Source: Cycas panzhihuaensis
Taxonomy: Eukaryota > Cycadophyta
DNA length: 64,000 nt
Direction: 5' to 3'
NCBI GenBank assembly: GCA_023213395.1
Contig: CM041465.1
Location: 18,042,001-18,106,000, forward strand
The notes under the pieces were generated by a model. That model saw only the letters and a program-made list of their open reading frames with translations, did not search any database and was not told the DNA's origin. Numbering within the stretch: position 1 is the first letter of the stretch; each line of letters begins with the position of its first letter. Shown piece after piece: positions 1 through 9,191 of the stretch. Both the position numbers and the translations under genes were made by a program.

Positions 1-613
1 TTAAATGTTTTAGGAAGATTGTAATAATCTAATATGATAATAATCCATGTAGACTAAAAATCAGGGTCTTTTGAAAAACTCTTCTTAGGACCTAGTACCT
101 ATTTCTTCAGGAAACAAAATTGGTAGACTATAAATAAGTCTATTGTACAAAATACAAATTTGAAGGAGCCATTGAAAAACCTATTAAATTGTAAAGAAAA
201 TCTAGGATGTTCATTAAAAAGACCTAGATCTGATGGTTACTATTGATATACCTTCTTATGTAACTTGATTAAGGGTAATTATATCGTATCATATTGTATT
301 ACATCACATTGTGAGTGGGAAATAGTTAGTTATTGTTGTCATGAGAATTCTATGGCAACTGCATGTATGGATCTTTCATTCTTGACTAATAAAGATTGAT
401 ATCTTTCCTATATGGATGTTTCCCTAGCACTCTGCTAGGGTTTTACGATGTTATATCTAGTGTACTTGGTAATGTATATACTTTCATGTGTATGTTGAAT
501 GATCCTTAGTTTATATACTTACACTTAATTATAGTTTTAAATATTAGTTTTGTTGTAAAATAGATAGATCCTGGTGGCTAGTTTTGGTTATTTAGAACTA
601 GGTTTTCTCAACA
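1..613 (+). repeat. Degenerate copia LTR ('LTR-A'), reverse orientation to the other copies
   Basis: This stretch matches, as reverse complement, the LTRs at 23848-24469, 28460-29108 and 62884-63509. The match is clearest at 390-613: AATAAA-containing segment, CCCTAGCA/TGCTAGGG stem (422-440), the GATC(C/T)TGGTGG block and the CTCAACA terminus at 607-613. The first 200 bases are only weakly alignable, so the left end may lie at or just outside the window. Sequence after 613 is copia coding DNA of another family, so this is a solo LTR or the 3' LTR of an element extending left. It is the most diverged of the four copies. Confidence 0.75.
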
Positions 614-1253
614 CATATTCATCTAGATATCTCTTATGCTATTATTTTATGTTCCAAGTATATGCAAGAACCATACAAACCATATTGGAAAGTAGTAAAA
701 TTTATCTTATGATATCTTAAAGGTATGATTTACTATAATTTAACTTATAATTACTATAACTCAAATGTTAAGTTAATAGGTTATATTGATTTGGATTGGG
801 CAGGTGATTCTAATAATAACAAGTTGATAGCTAAATATATTTTCTTTCTCAATTCTTCATCCATTATATGGTTAAGTAAAAAGATGCAATCTCTTGCATT
901 ATTTACAACTAAAACTAAGTATCATACACTGGTAAAAGCTAGTAGGTAGTCTTTATAGATAAAATCATTATTAAATGAACTTGATTTATTTTTTACTTCT
1001 TCCATTCAAATAAAAGTAGATAATCAAGGTGTTATTTTATTTATAATTAATACTGTAGCTCATTCTAGAACTAAACATTTTGAATTACATCAACACTTTA
1101 TTTATAATCTTATTAAAGATAATAATATTTATCTTTCTTATTATCCCACAGATTTATGGATTGCAGATATATTGACAAAGCCTCTAACTGAAACCAAGTT
1201 TACCAAGTTACATGAGTTATTGAAGGTTAATAAAGACTTTATCAAATGGGGAT
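614..1253 (+). pseudogene. Copia element C1: end of reverse transcriptase and RNase H (fragment)
   Basis: The + strand encodes the tail of a Ty1/copia polyprotein. A block resembling HLDISYAI...SKYMQEP lies at about 620-680 (end of RT). RNase H follows with the motif YIDLDWAGD at about 784-810 (the usual form is Y-x-D-A-D-W-A-G). The C-terminal block ADILTKPL...KFxxLHELL lies at about 1164-1225. RNase H degrades the RNA strand during reverse transcription. In-frame stops interrupt it (948, 954). Everything upstream of the RT tail is missing because LTR-A abuts it at 613. A purine-rich tract at 1244-1253 (AAATGGGGAT) is a plausible polypurine tract before the 3' LTR. Confidence 0.75.
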
Positions 1254-1674
1254 TGACATATTCAAGTCTTTATCATTCTTCTTTTCCTTCTCTTTATATT
1301 GAATATAATATTAAAAGGCATGTTATAATTAATATTTATTTATATAGTGTTATCTTAAAATGCTAAAGTGTGTATTTAATTATTATATTAAAAGTTAAGT
1401 GAGTAGACCATTGTCTATTATAATGAACTTTTTTATTATGATTCTTATTAAAAATATGAGAGCTATTTCATGTCTATTTCTAGTGTTGATAAAGAAGAGA
1501 GAAAGGGATAAGACCTTAAATATCTTATATTATATATTTTAATATATGTGTGTGTGTGTGCGCACGCGCACACATACATACACACACACACATGTTTTCT
1601 ACCTATCTACATGTTGTACAATATTATTGAATAATTTTTGTATTATATCTATCATACACACTCCCTCTCTAACA
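1254..1674 (+). repeat. Putative 3' LTR of copia C1
   Basis: The segment begins TGACATATTC directly after a polypurine-like tract and ends CTCTAACA before copia C3 coding sequence on the other strand. TG...CA ends and the position fit a 3' LTR. No second copy is in the window and the ends are not good inverted repeats, so the boundaries are inferred. It holds no protein-like frame beyond short spurious ORFs. Confidence 0.35.
1542..1595. repeat. Alternating purine-pyrimidine tract (TG/CG/CA) with inverted core
   Basis: About 54 bases alternate purine and pyrimidine without interruption: (AT)n, then (TG)n, a CGCACGCGC core, then (CA)n with two TA steps. An 8-bp stem TGTGTGCG/CGCACACA (1555-1562 and 1567-1574) surrounds a 4-base loop. 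Such sequence is a classical Z-DNA or cruciform former and an unstable microsatellite. Confidence 0.85.
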
Positions 1675-4465
1675 CATACTAAGGAAGTAGTATAGAGTTT
1701 GATGATCTGTCATCCTAAAGAAATGACTAAGTTCTTCTTTCAAGTTTGATATCATATTGATATCGTTACTTGTGATCAAAATATTGTCAATGTATAATAC
1801 CATAAATATGATATTATTATTTTATTCTTTGATATATAAATTTGATTCAACTAGAGATCTCTTAAATCTATTTTTTAGAAAGTACTGATCAATCCTTTTA
1901 TACTAGGCTTTAGGAGCTTATTTTAGGATGCACAAGGCCTTTTCAAGTTGGCATACTAATTACTCTTGGCCTTTTTTAACAAAGCTAGGTGGCTACTCCT
2001 TGTAGAGTTCTTCATTTAAATCTTAATCCAAAAATATATTTTACACACCCATCTGGTGTAGTTACTAATTAAACTGTGTAATTATCATTATAATGATTTG
2101 AATGGCATTCATCTTTATAATATGAGTGAATATTTCTTTATAATCAATCCCTTCTAATTGCTTGAAGTTTTTTACTACAAGCTGAGTTTTGTATTTGTTT
2201 GTAGATCTATTTAATTTGAATATTTTCTTGTAGATCCATTTACATTCAATTTCATACTTGCTAGTAAATAATTTAACTAAATTCGATGTGTGTTTTTTCC
2301 TAATAGCTTAGATTTCAAATTCCATAGTGTCATTCCACTTCTAATTTTTTATTGCTTCTTCAATTATCGATGGTTTACTTGAATCTAAAACACATGCCAT
2401 AAGAGCTATGTTCTCCTACTTAGAAGGTCATATTTTTTATTCCCATTTTCCTTCAAAATTAGGTAACTATTTCTCAGTGTTCTCCATAGTTTTTGTGTAT
2501 CATTTTTTAAGCTTCTTCTTTGAAGATGAATGTGTCAAATTAGATAATTCTTTTAGCTTCAACTTTAATTATTTCTTTAGCATCTTCTTAAATTCAATTT
2601 TTAAAAACTAAAAAGATTTTAATTCTACTTGATCACCTATATCAAATGGCTCATATTCAAGTTGAATAATATCACATGAAATATTGCATTCAATTGATTT
2701 CTCAACATAATCCTTAACCTTAACTAAACTAATATCTCAAGTCTTATTTTCCTAAAAAATAACATCATGAGTTATATGAACTTTTTGTGTTGATAACTCT
2801 TATACTCTATGTACTTTACTTTCCTTAGAGTATCCTACAAAGATACACTTTGTGCTTTTGCCATCTTTCATCATTTTTGCTTTACAATATGTTTGTATGC
2901 ATTACATATAAAGATTTTTGATTGACTTATAGTTAATTTACTAGCTAACCAAGCTTCCTTAGGAGTCATATTCCTCATAACCCTTGTAGTGCTTTTGTTC
3001 ATTAAATATGTTATTATGTTTATAGTTTTTACCTATAGGAAATCTATTGTATCCTTGCTTTTCATCATTTCTTTTGATTTTTTAACCAAAGTTCTATTCA
3101 TCCATTTAATAACTTCATTTTATTGAGGTGTGTAGGTAGTAGCAAATTGGCTCTAAATTTCATGATTTTATAGAACTAGGTGAATTTATTTAAAGTGTAT
3201 TTTCTATTATTATTAGTTCACAGGAATTTGATCTTATGTTCACTTTCATTCTTTACCAACTTCTTAAATCATTTGAAGTAAGTGAAGGCTTGTGATTTTT
3301 ATCTCAATATAAAATCCTAGATATTTTAAAGTCATTAATAAAAGGGATAAAATATTTTGCTCCACCTAGTGAGATGATAAGCATCAGTCTATAAATATTA
3401 GAGTGAATCAATCCTATTTTTTCTTTCACTTTCCATGCATCCTTTTCTAAAATGGTTCTTTGTTTTCCTTACTAAAAACATAAGAATGACATAGACAACT
3501 TCTATTATTAATCAAAGGTAGACCATGTATTATTTTCAACTTATACATTAATTAGAGACTAGAATAGTTCAAATAACCCATTATTTCATGCCATAGTTTT
3601 TTCTTAGGTTATATATTAAAGAATACTCCCTTTATATAAGAGTATTCTTATAATTGATACGCATTGTTCTCTCTAAGTCCTATGGCTACAACCTTATTCT
3701 ATTTAGTTCAGACTATGCACTATCCTTGGGTAAATTTTACAGTCATATCTTGTTGTTTAATTTCACCAATTGAGACAAGATTCACCTTCATATTTAGTAT
3801 ATATAAGACATTTTCTAAATGTTATTTATCACTATTCAATAAAGTAAATGGTACTTTTCCAATTCTAGTTGCCTCTAACTTGGTGTTGTTCCAAATGTTA
3901 ACTTTCTGATTTACTTGATACAACTCATTGAATTATTCCAACCTTCCTATTATGTGCTTTGATGCATATAAATCAATGAACCATACATTTAATGCAATCG
4001 AAACTATTTTGTATATGAAACAAATAACTATGTTGTAATTATTTTAGATGTCTCTTAAATTGAGTCCATTACATAACCACATTGTTTAGGTGGTCATTGT
4101 TATCATTACTTCTATTTTTGTTGTTGGGGTTGCTTTTGAGGTTATTGAGAGTGTTGTTATTACTGCCATACCTAACAATCCTTTTTTATATAACTTGACT
4201 TCCTATAATGATAACATTTAGGCTTGTATTATCCATTTAATGATTTATAGTTTCCATTTTGAATTGTAGTTTTAGAAGGTACATTCTTCTCTAGAATATA
4301 ATCTTGTATACATTTATATTTTGATGTCAATGATCCAAAAGATTAACTATGCATGTGCTTCAATTTCTACTCATTTTCCATAAGTAGGGATTCTAAAGAT
4401 CTAATTGTAAGAGTAGATAATTTATCAAATAGAGTTAATGTGGTTGTGAAGTTCTCATATGGGAG
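1675..4465 (-). pseudogene. Copia element C3 remnant: gag, integrase, reverse transcriptase
   Basis: Reading the - strand from right to left: a gag fragment at about 4320-4465 (YENFTTTL...LLMEN-like, UBN2-type gag), a zinc knuckle at about 4170-4215 (C-Y-H-Y...IKKDC), integrase at about 2830-3500 with the hallmark TPQ*NEV...WMNRTL (usual form TPQQNGVAERMNRTL) at about 3080-3130, and RT ending at about 1690. The RT catalytic box reads Y-I-D-N at about 1776-1787 instead of YVDD. Frames are heavily broken. The left end is cut just after the RT 'YFLG'-like block where C1 begins. The right end is cut in gag where the putative LTR of C2 begins; the missing parts are probably outside the window. Confidence 0.7.
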
Positions 4466-5093
4466 TGTAATTTACCAAAATTAGACCCTTAATTGACTCT
4501 TGTATATTTTAATAATTTTTTTTATTTGATCATGGGTGTGTTTCTTATAAATAAAATTATATTTTATGTTGAAAATATATAATGAGATATGCTTACTTGA
4601 TTTTATATGATTTTTATGAAATGTTATCATGGATTTGGGAATGATTGACATTTGGATGATGATGAGTATATTTTACAATTTCTATATACTGATGAATGAA
4701 ACTATAGTATTAACCTCTTTCCCTAATCCATTATTGTTTGAAGGAGAAGATATAGAGCGAGACTTCATAATGGCGAGTGCATGATTGCTCTTCAAATTAA
4801 AAATCTCCAAATGAATAGTAGGTGGTGTTAAAAGACACCAAGGAGATATTCCCACCCCTTATATAGATAATTTTTGGGAGGCGGCAAGTGCCTCAACCCA
4901 ATCTACACACAATTTCTAGTTAATTTTATAAAAATAATAAAATTAATAAAGAGCATGTACCTTAATAGTATTACGTTGACATATGGTGGCTACTAGCGAC
5001 TGATTTGTAGCTTAAGGTTCCCTAAGAGGCCCCAAAGGTGGCTTCGAGGGGCCCTAGGTGTACATCTATAAACGTACATTGGGTGTTATCCCA
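4466..5093 (-). repeat. Putative 3' LTR of copia C2
   Basis: This AT-rich stretch lies between the purine tract of C2 (5094-5107, which reads AGGGGAGGAAGT on the - strand) and the interrupted gag of C3. It has TG at 4466 and CA at 5092-5093. On the - strand it runs TGGGATAACACCC... and contains TATATAAGG-like sequence near 4860, a possible TATA box. No partner LTR lies in the window; it would be beyond G1. The left boundary is inferred from where C3 coding sequence stops. Confidence 0.5.
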
Positions 5094-5895
5094 ACTTCCT
5101 CCCCTATAATGCCCAATGTAAATAACTCCTAAGTTGTCTCTAAATTTCTAGAATTTAACTTTGCCTAATGCCTTTGTAAATATGTCTGTTATTTAGTCTT
5201 TAGTGTTACAGTAGGTCAACTAAATTTCTTTTGTTTGCACTAGTTCTCGAATGAATTGATGTTGAGTCTCAATGTATTTTGTTCTACCATGAAAAGCTAG
5301 ATTCATTACCATTTGAATAGTGCTCTAATTGTTGAACCAAATTCTTATGAGACCTTTTTGTTTTAGTTGGAAATCTTATAGTAGTCTTCTTAACCAAATT
5401 GATTCGCATGCACCTGTAACTCTTGCTTTGTACTCTACCTCGTCTATAGATAAGGAAACTATGTTCTATTTCTTTGTACTCCATGCTATAGCTATTGATC
5501 TCATACTAAACATATGACCTATTATTGATTTTATGTCATCAATGCCTCCTGCCCAATCTAAGTCTGTATAGACATTCAACTGAAATTTTAGAGAAGCTTT
5601 GTAGTATAACCTATATTTTGGAGTTCATTTGAGATATAAGAGAATTCTCTTGGCTGCTTGCCAATGGGTGGTCTTTGGATCTTGCATAAACCTAAACATA
5701 ACACTAACTAAGTGTGTTATATCAGGTCGAGTAGATGTCAAATATATTAAGCTACTGATAAGTTATCTATAAAGTGTAGGGTCGACTGATGTAGAATCTT
5801 CTAACTTGGGGAGCTTGATTTTAGTTTCAATGGGAGTTTCCAATGGTTTATAGTTTGTCATCTTTAACTTTTGTAATAAATCCAAAGTATATTTC
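5094..5895 (-). pseudogene. Copia element C2, 3' part: end of reverse transcriptase and RNase H
   Basis: The - strand encodes the RT-to-RNase H end of a copia polyprotein. From right to left it shows KYTLDLLQKLKM...KP.ETP (5780-5895), SLIYLTSTRPDI (about 5715-5755), RNase H YTDLDWAGG (about 5550-5580), RTKYIETQHQFIRE (about 5245-5290) and ITDIFTKALGKVKF (about 5145-5195). A polypurine tract follows at 5094-5107. The right edge is the TSD ATTTC of the 3.3 kb element at 5896-9191. Removing that element rejoins the conserved G-I-F-I-S-Q-x-K-Y motif of copia RT. Several in-frame stops are present. Confidence 0.8.
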
Positions 5896-6476
5896 TGTAG
5901 CGATCTAGTTATACTTTTATAGCAATTTTCCTCAAAAATACAAGTAATAATCCACAAAACACTAACTAGATGCTATCCAATAGTAAAATGAATAAGGAAC
6001 AAGAGTTACAGAATCCACCAAAGTAAATAATAGTCTTATTGTCAAATAATACCATAAATAAAGTGAAATTTCAACAAAGTACCTGTCTTTCCTGAAGATA
6101 TGAGCTTCCCTCTTCGAGGCGAGGAACCCTCCAAACTGCAGCCCCCAAATGGGGGAGCTAATTATAGCCCTAGAACCGAAAATGCGCAACAAAAGAACCT
6201 CCAACGATGATGAAATACGGCCGTAAATCCTCCTTAAATAGGCAGCTAAAGGATAGTAATAGAAGTCAGCCAAACTGGGTAATATTCTTCTTAAAACTGC
6301 TCAAATAGAAGTCGGCCATAACTTCTCCAAAAACTGGCAAGCTAACTTTAAATGGCCATAACTTTTGATTGAGATGTTAGAATTGACTTTCGTCTAAACT
6401 GTTGGAATCCTTATTCAGAGGCCTTCAATTTGAATGGTTACATGGCATAGTTTAGATTAGATTTTGGAATGTTATA
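5896..6476 (-). repeat. 3' LTR of the gag-protease-chromodomain element
   Basis: Starts TGTAG and ends GTTATA (ancestral GTTACA, as in the partner). The adjacent polypurine tract on the - strand reads AAGGGAAGGGACT (about 6477-6489). A TATTTAAGG motif on the - strand near 6230-6240 could serve as TATA box. The partner LTR is at 8610-9191. Confidence 0.93.
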
Positions 6477-6489
6477 AGTCCCTTCCCTT

Positions 6490-7008
6490 CAAAACATACT
6501 TTGCCCTCAAAGCATTGGTAAGGGCCTATTTTTTCTTCATCCATTCTTCAAACTTCTATGTTGCATCTTTAAGCTCTAATGTCTTCTATTTGATGAGATA
6601 TTCTTTCATTATCCTGGATCATAAATTCTAGTCCCTAATCTTCAATATTCCCTTAGGTTTGACTATCATCATTCCTTCTTCATCAAGTATTGGTAAATTT
6701 GTTTGTGGAGCCTCCTTTTTGCCTAACTTTTTCTTTAAACAAGACATGTAGAAGATATTGCAGATTTTGCTTTCGGGTAGCAATTTTAACTGATCTATTA
6801 CATGTTCCAATTCCCTTTTCGGTGGCAGTGCTTGGGGCTCTTCAAAAACTCCTTGATGTTCTTCTAAGATTGCCTGAATCTTTGGAGGAATGCTTTTTAT
6901 TTCTGCTTTGTAATATGACATTATGTATGCTTGTGGATTCTTCTTTAGAATATGTTCCATTTTGTGAGATGATATGAGTTGAACTGGTGGTATAGATGGG
7001 GCTTGCAA
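6490..7008 (-). pseudogene. In-frame fusion of RT start to integrase tail and chromodomain
   Basis: An open - strand frame (7008-6628, 126 aa) begins with the linker and first residues of gypsy RT (EEHQGVFEEP..LPP.RE.EHVID, residues about 48-72). At about nucleotide 6790 it passes directly into the integrase C-terminal block (FYMSCLKKKLG, residues 86-96; LPILDEEG follows at 105-112). Further down the same strand, a chromodomain reads EYLIK*KTL...DAT*KFEEW (about 6510-6600) with both tryptophan positions changed to TAG. Chromodomains guide chromovirus integration to heterochromatin. The whole RT, RNase H and integrase catalytic core is deleted without breaking the frame at the junction. Protein function is not expected now because of the two stops in the chromodomain. 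Confidence 0.8.
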
Positions 7009-7029
7009 TTGATATTTGTGTCTTTTTTG

Positions 7030-7314
7030 TCAGAAACATATAAATCTTGTCATATAATTGGTAATGATCCCTAACATTTGTAGCCATTGAATTCCTAGAA
7101 CTACGTCTACTTCGCCTATGGGCATGGCAAACATACAAGTTGTGACCTTGTAATTGTTGATCTGGAGAGTTGTGTCCTTGCAGTATCCTCCACACAATGT
7201 TGTTCTCCCATTTTCTATTGACATCTGGAATGTGTTAAGTGGTTTCACTTGTAATCCCAGTTTTTCTGCTGATGCCTTGTTTATAAAATTATGTGTACTC
7301 CCACTATCTACCAA
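7030..7314 (-). pseudogene. Gypsy aspartic protease domain
   Basis: A 94-aa open frame with the retroviral-type protease active site DSGSTHNFI (residues 3-11) and the flap/C-terminal pattern DVVLGIQWL (residues 70-78). It is one half of a homodimeric aspartyl protease that cleaves the gag-pol polyprotein. It lies between gag (right) and the RT/chromodomain fusion (left) in the expected order. The active-site D-S-G is intact. The DSGSTHNF form is typical of chromovirus (RVP_2-like) proteases. Confidence 0.88.
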
Positions 7315-8360
7315 GATTAATACTGGTCTCCCCTTGATTTGTCCTTGGAATCTTAGGGTTTACGGGGATACTTCTTGCCCTGTAATAGCCTACAAGGATG
7401 TTTGGACATTCTTTGTATCTACTTCCAAAAGTTCATTTTCCTGCCTTCCTACTCTCTGGTCTTCTACTTCTTCTTATGCTGCTTCTGGTATTTCTGCATT
7501 ATCACTATTGATCATGAAAACCTTCTTTGATAAGCACCAGTGTTCCTTATTCCATTTCTCTCCATACTTGAAGCATGTCCCTTTCCTTATGTGTTCCTCT
7601 TTTGTTGTTCCTGAGCTTTCTATTGTATTTCTTATAGTTAATGGGGAGTTTGCTTTTGTCCCCGATTTGGGCCCATTAGGATTCTGGGTCTGATATGTTG
7701 GTGGCCCATATTTCCTTGTATATGTCGGTCTACTATCTCTAAGTTCTACCTCCACATTCCTTGCTATTTGAATTGCTGCTTGGAGTTGTGGTGGATCTGC
7801 TACTTTAACTCTAAATTTGATTTGATTTTTCAATCTACTAATATAAGTCTCTAGTAAACATTCTTATGGTATCTTTTCTGAGACCATACATTGTAGCATT
7901 TGGAACTATTCTGTGTACTCTTGGATTGTTCCTTCTTGATGTAATCATGTTAACTGAGCAAAGTAATCTGTATTCTAAGAATCATCATATTGCTTTACTA
8001 ATCCTGCTCTTAGATTCTCCTGTGTCATTGCATTGGTAAGTTCATCTTTTTCCACCAATAGTACCATCTTAGCACCCTTCCGTTTAAGTGTAAGGATGCT
8101 ATTTCTATCTTTTCCTTAGCTGTGGAATTATAGACCTTGAAATAGTTCTCCATTTGTAAGACCCAATTAGTGATATTCTTGGATACATCTGGATCGAATT
8201 TTTCCAAAGACAATCCTGCACCTTTCCATCTATTATCCATGTTGGGAGTTCTCCTTTTGTAAGCTCGTCCATCGAATCTCTTGGTCTCATTTCCTTGATT
8301 TTCTTGATCCATTTGATCTATCCCTAATGTGGTGGTGTTATCCATTTCTCTACCTGACAC
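7315..8360 (-). pseudogene. Gypsy gag (capsid and nucleocapsid), broken
   Basis: Gag begins in the 111-aa frame 8360-8025, with a capsid block of the retrotransposon gag type (SLEKFDPDVSKNITNWVLQMENYF..., HLNGRVLRWYYW). It continues after frame damage (about 7834-8024) in the 119-aa frame 7833-7474. That frame carries a basic region and a zinc knuckle CFKYGEKWNKEHWC, i.e. C-x2-Y (Cys lost)-x4-x-x4-C, so the knuckle is degenerate. Gag packages the RNA into virus-like particles. The ATG at 8358-8360 follows the PBS at a normal leader distance of about 240 bases. Confidence 0.82.
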
Positions 8361-8595
8361 ATTTTGTGTTGCTTGATCTATTTTTGCTAGTAACTTCTGG
8401 ATTAGGATTGTTAGGGCCCTTATGCTCTAATTTAATTCTGATGTGCCTTCAATTTTTTCCTCTAAGGTTCTAGATTGGGCTACCATCTTCTTGTGAATGA
8501 GCTTTTTCCCTAACCTCAAAAATGTTTTTGCTTTCCTTGGGGGGAAATTTTGACCTTTCTGAGCTTTTACCTCTGCCCTCTTCCCTTGAAACGAA

Positions 8596-8607
8596 GCTCT
8601 GATACCA
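8596..8607 (-). promoter_or_regulatory. Primer-binding site for initiator tRNA-Met
   Basis: On the - strand this reads TGGTATCAGAGC, the exact complement of the 3' end of plant initiator Met tRNA, 2 bases inside the 5' LTR. It primes minus-strand DNA synthesis and fixes the element's orientation. Confidence 0.95.
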
Positions 8608-8609
8608 CT

Positions 8610-9191
8610 TGTAGTAATCTAGTTCTACTTTTATAGCAATTTTCCTCAAAAATACAAGTAATAATCTACAAAACACTAACTAGATGCTATCCAATAGTAA
8701 AATGAATAAGGAACAAGAGTTACAGAATCCACCAAAGTAAATAATAGTCTTTATTATCAAATAATACCACAAATAGAGCGAAATTTCAACAAAGTACCTA
8801 TCTTTCCTAAAGACGTGAGCTTCCCTCTTCAAGGCGAGGAGCCCTCCAAATTGTAGCTCCCAAATGGGCGAGCTAATTGTAGCCCTAGAACCGAAAATAC
8901 GAGACAAAAGAACCTCCGATGATGATGAAATGAGGCTGAAAATCCCCCTTAAATAGGCAGCCAAAGGATAGTAATAGAAGTCGGCCAAACTGGGTAATAT
9001 TCTTCTTAAAACTGCTCAAATAGAAGTCGGCCAGAACTTCTCAAAAAACTGGCAGGCTAACTTTAAATGGCCATAACTTTTGATTGAGATGTCAGAATTG
9101 ACTTTCGTCTAAACTGTTGGAATTCTTATTCAGAGGCCTTCAATTTGAATAGTTACATGGAATAGTTTGGACTAGATTTTGGAATGTTACA
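8610..9191 (-). repeat. 5' LTR of the gag-protease-chromodomain element
   Basis: TGTAG...GTTACA, 582 bp, partner of 5896-6476. The TSD ATTTC follows at 9192-9196. Confidence 0.93.

Larger units (their letters stand above)
5896..9191 (-). mobile_element. Non-autonomous gypsy (chromovirus) deletion derivative, gag-protease-chromodomain
   Basis: A complete 3.3 kb LTR element inserted in copia C2. Its LTRs are 5896-6476 and 8610-9191 (581 and 582 bp, about 96 of the first 100 bases identical by eye) and the 5-bp TSD is ATTTC (5891-5895 and 9192-9196). On the - strand: 5' LTR, initiator-Met PBS, gag with a CCHC-like knuckle, aspartic protease, the first residues of RT joined to the integrase tail and chromodomain, polypurine tract, 3' LTR. 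The RT core, RNase H and integrase core are absent, so it needs proteins in trans. The layout resembles the TR-GAG class of non-autonomous elements, but here a chromodomain is kept. High LTR identity makes it the youngest insertion in the window. Confidence 0.93.

Noticed and set aside
7154-7693. 179-aa + strand ORF, one of the longest in the window
   Set aside because: It lies opposite the protease and gag of the 3.3 kb element, whose motifs are clear on the - strand; the + frame has no recognisable domain.
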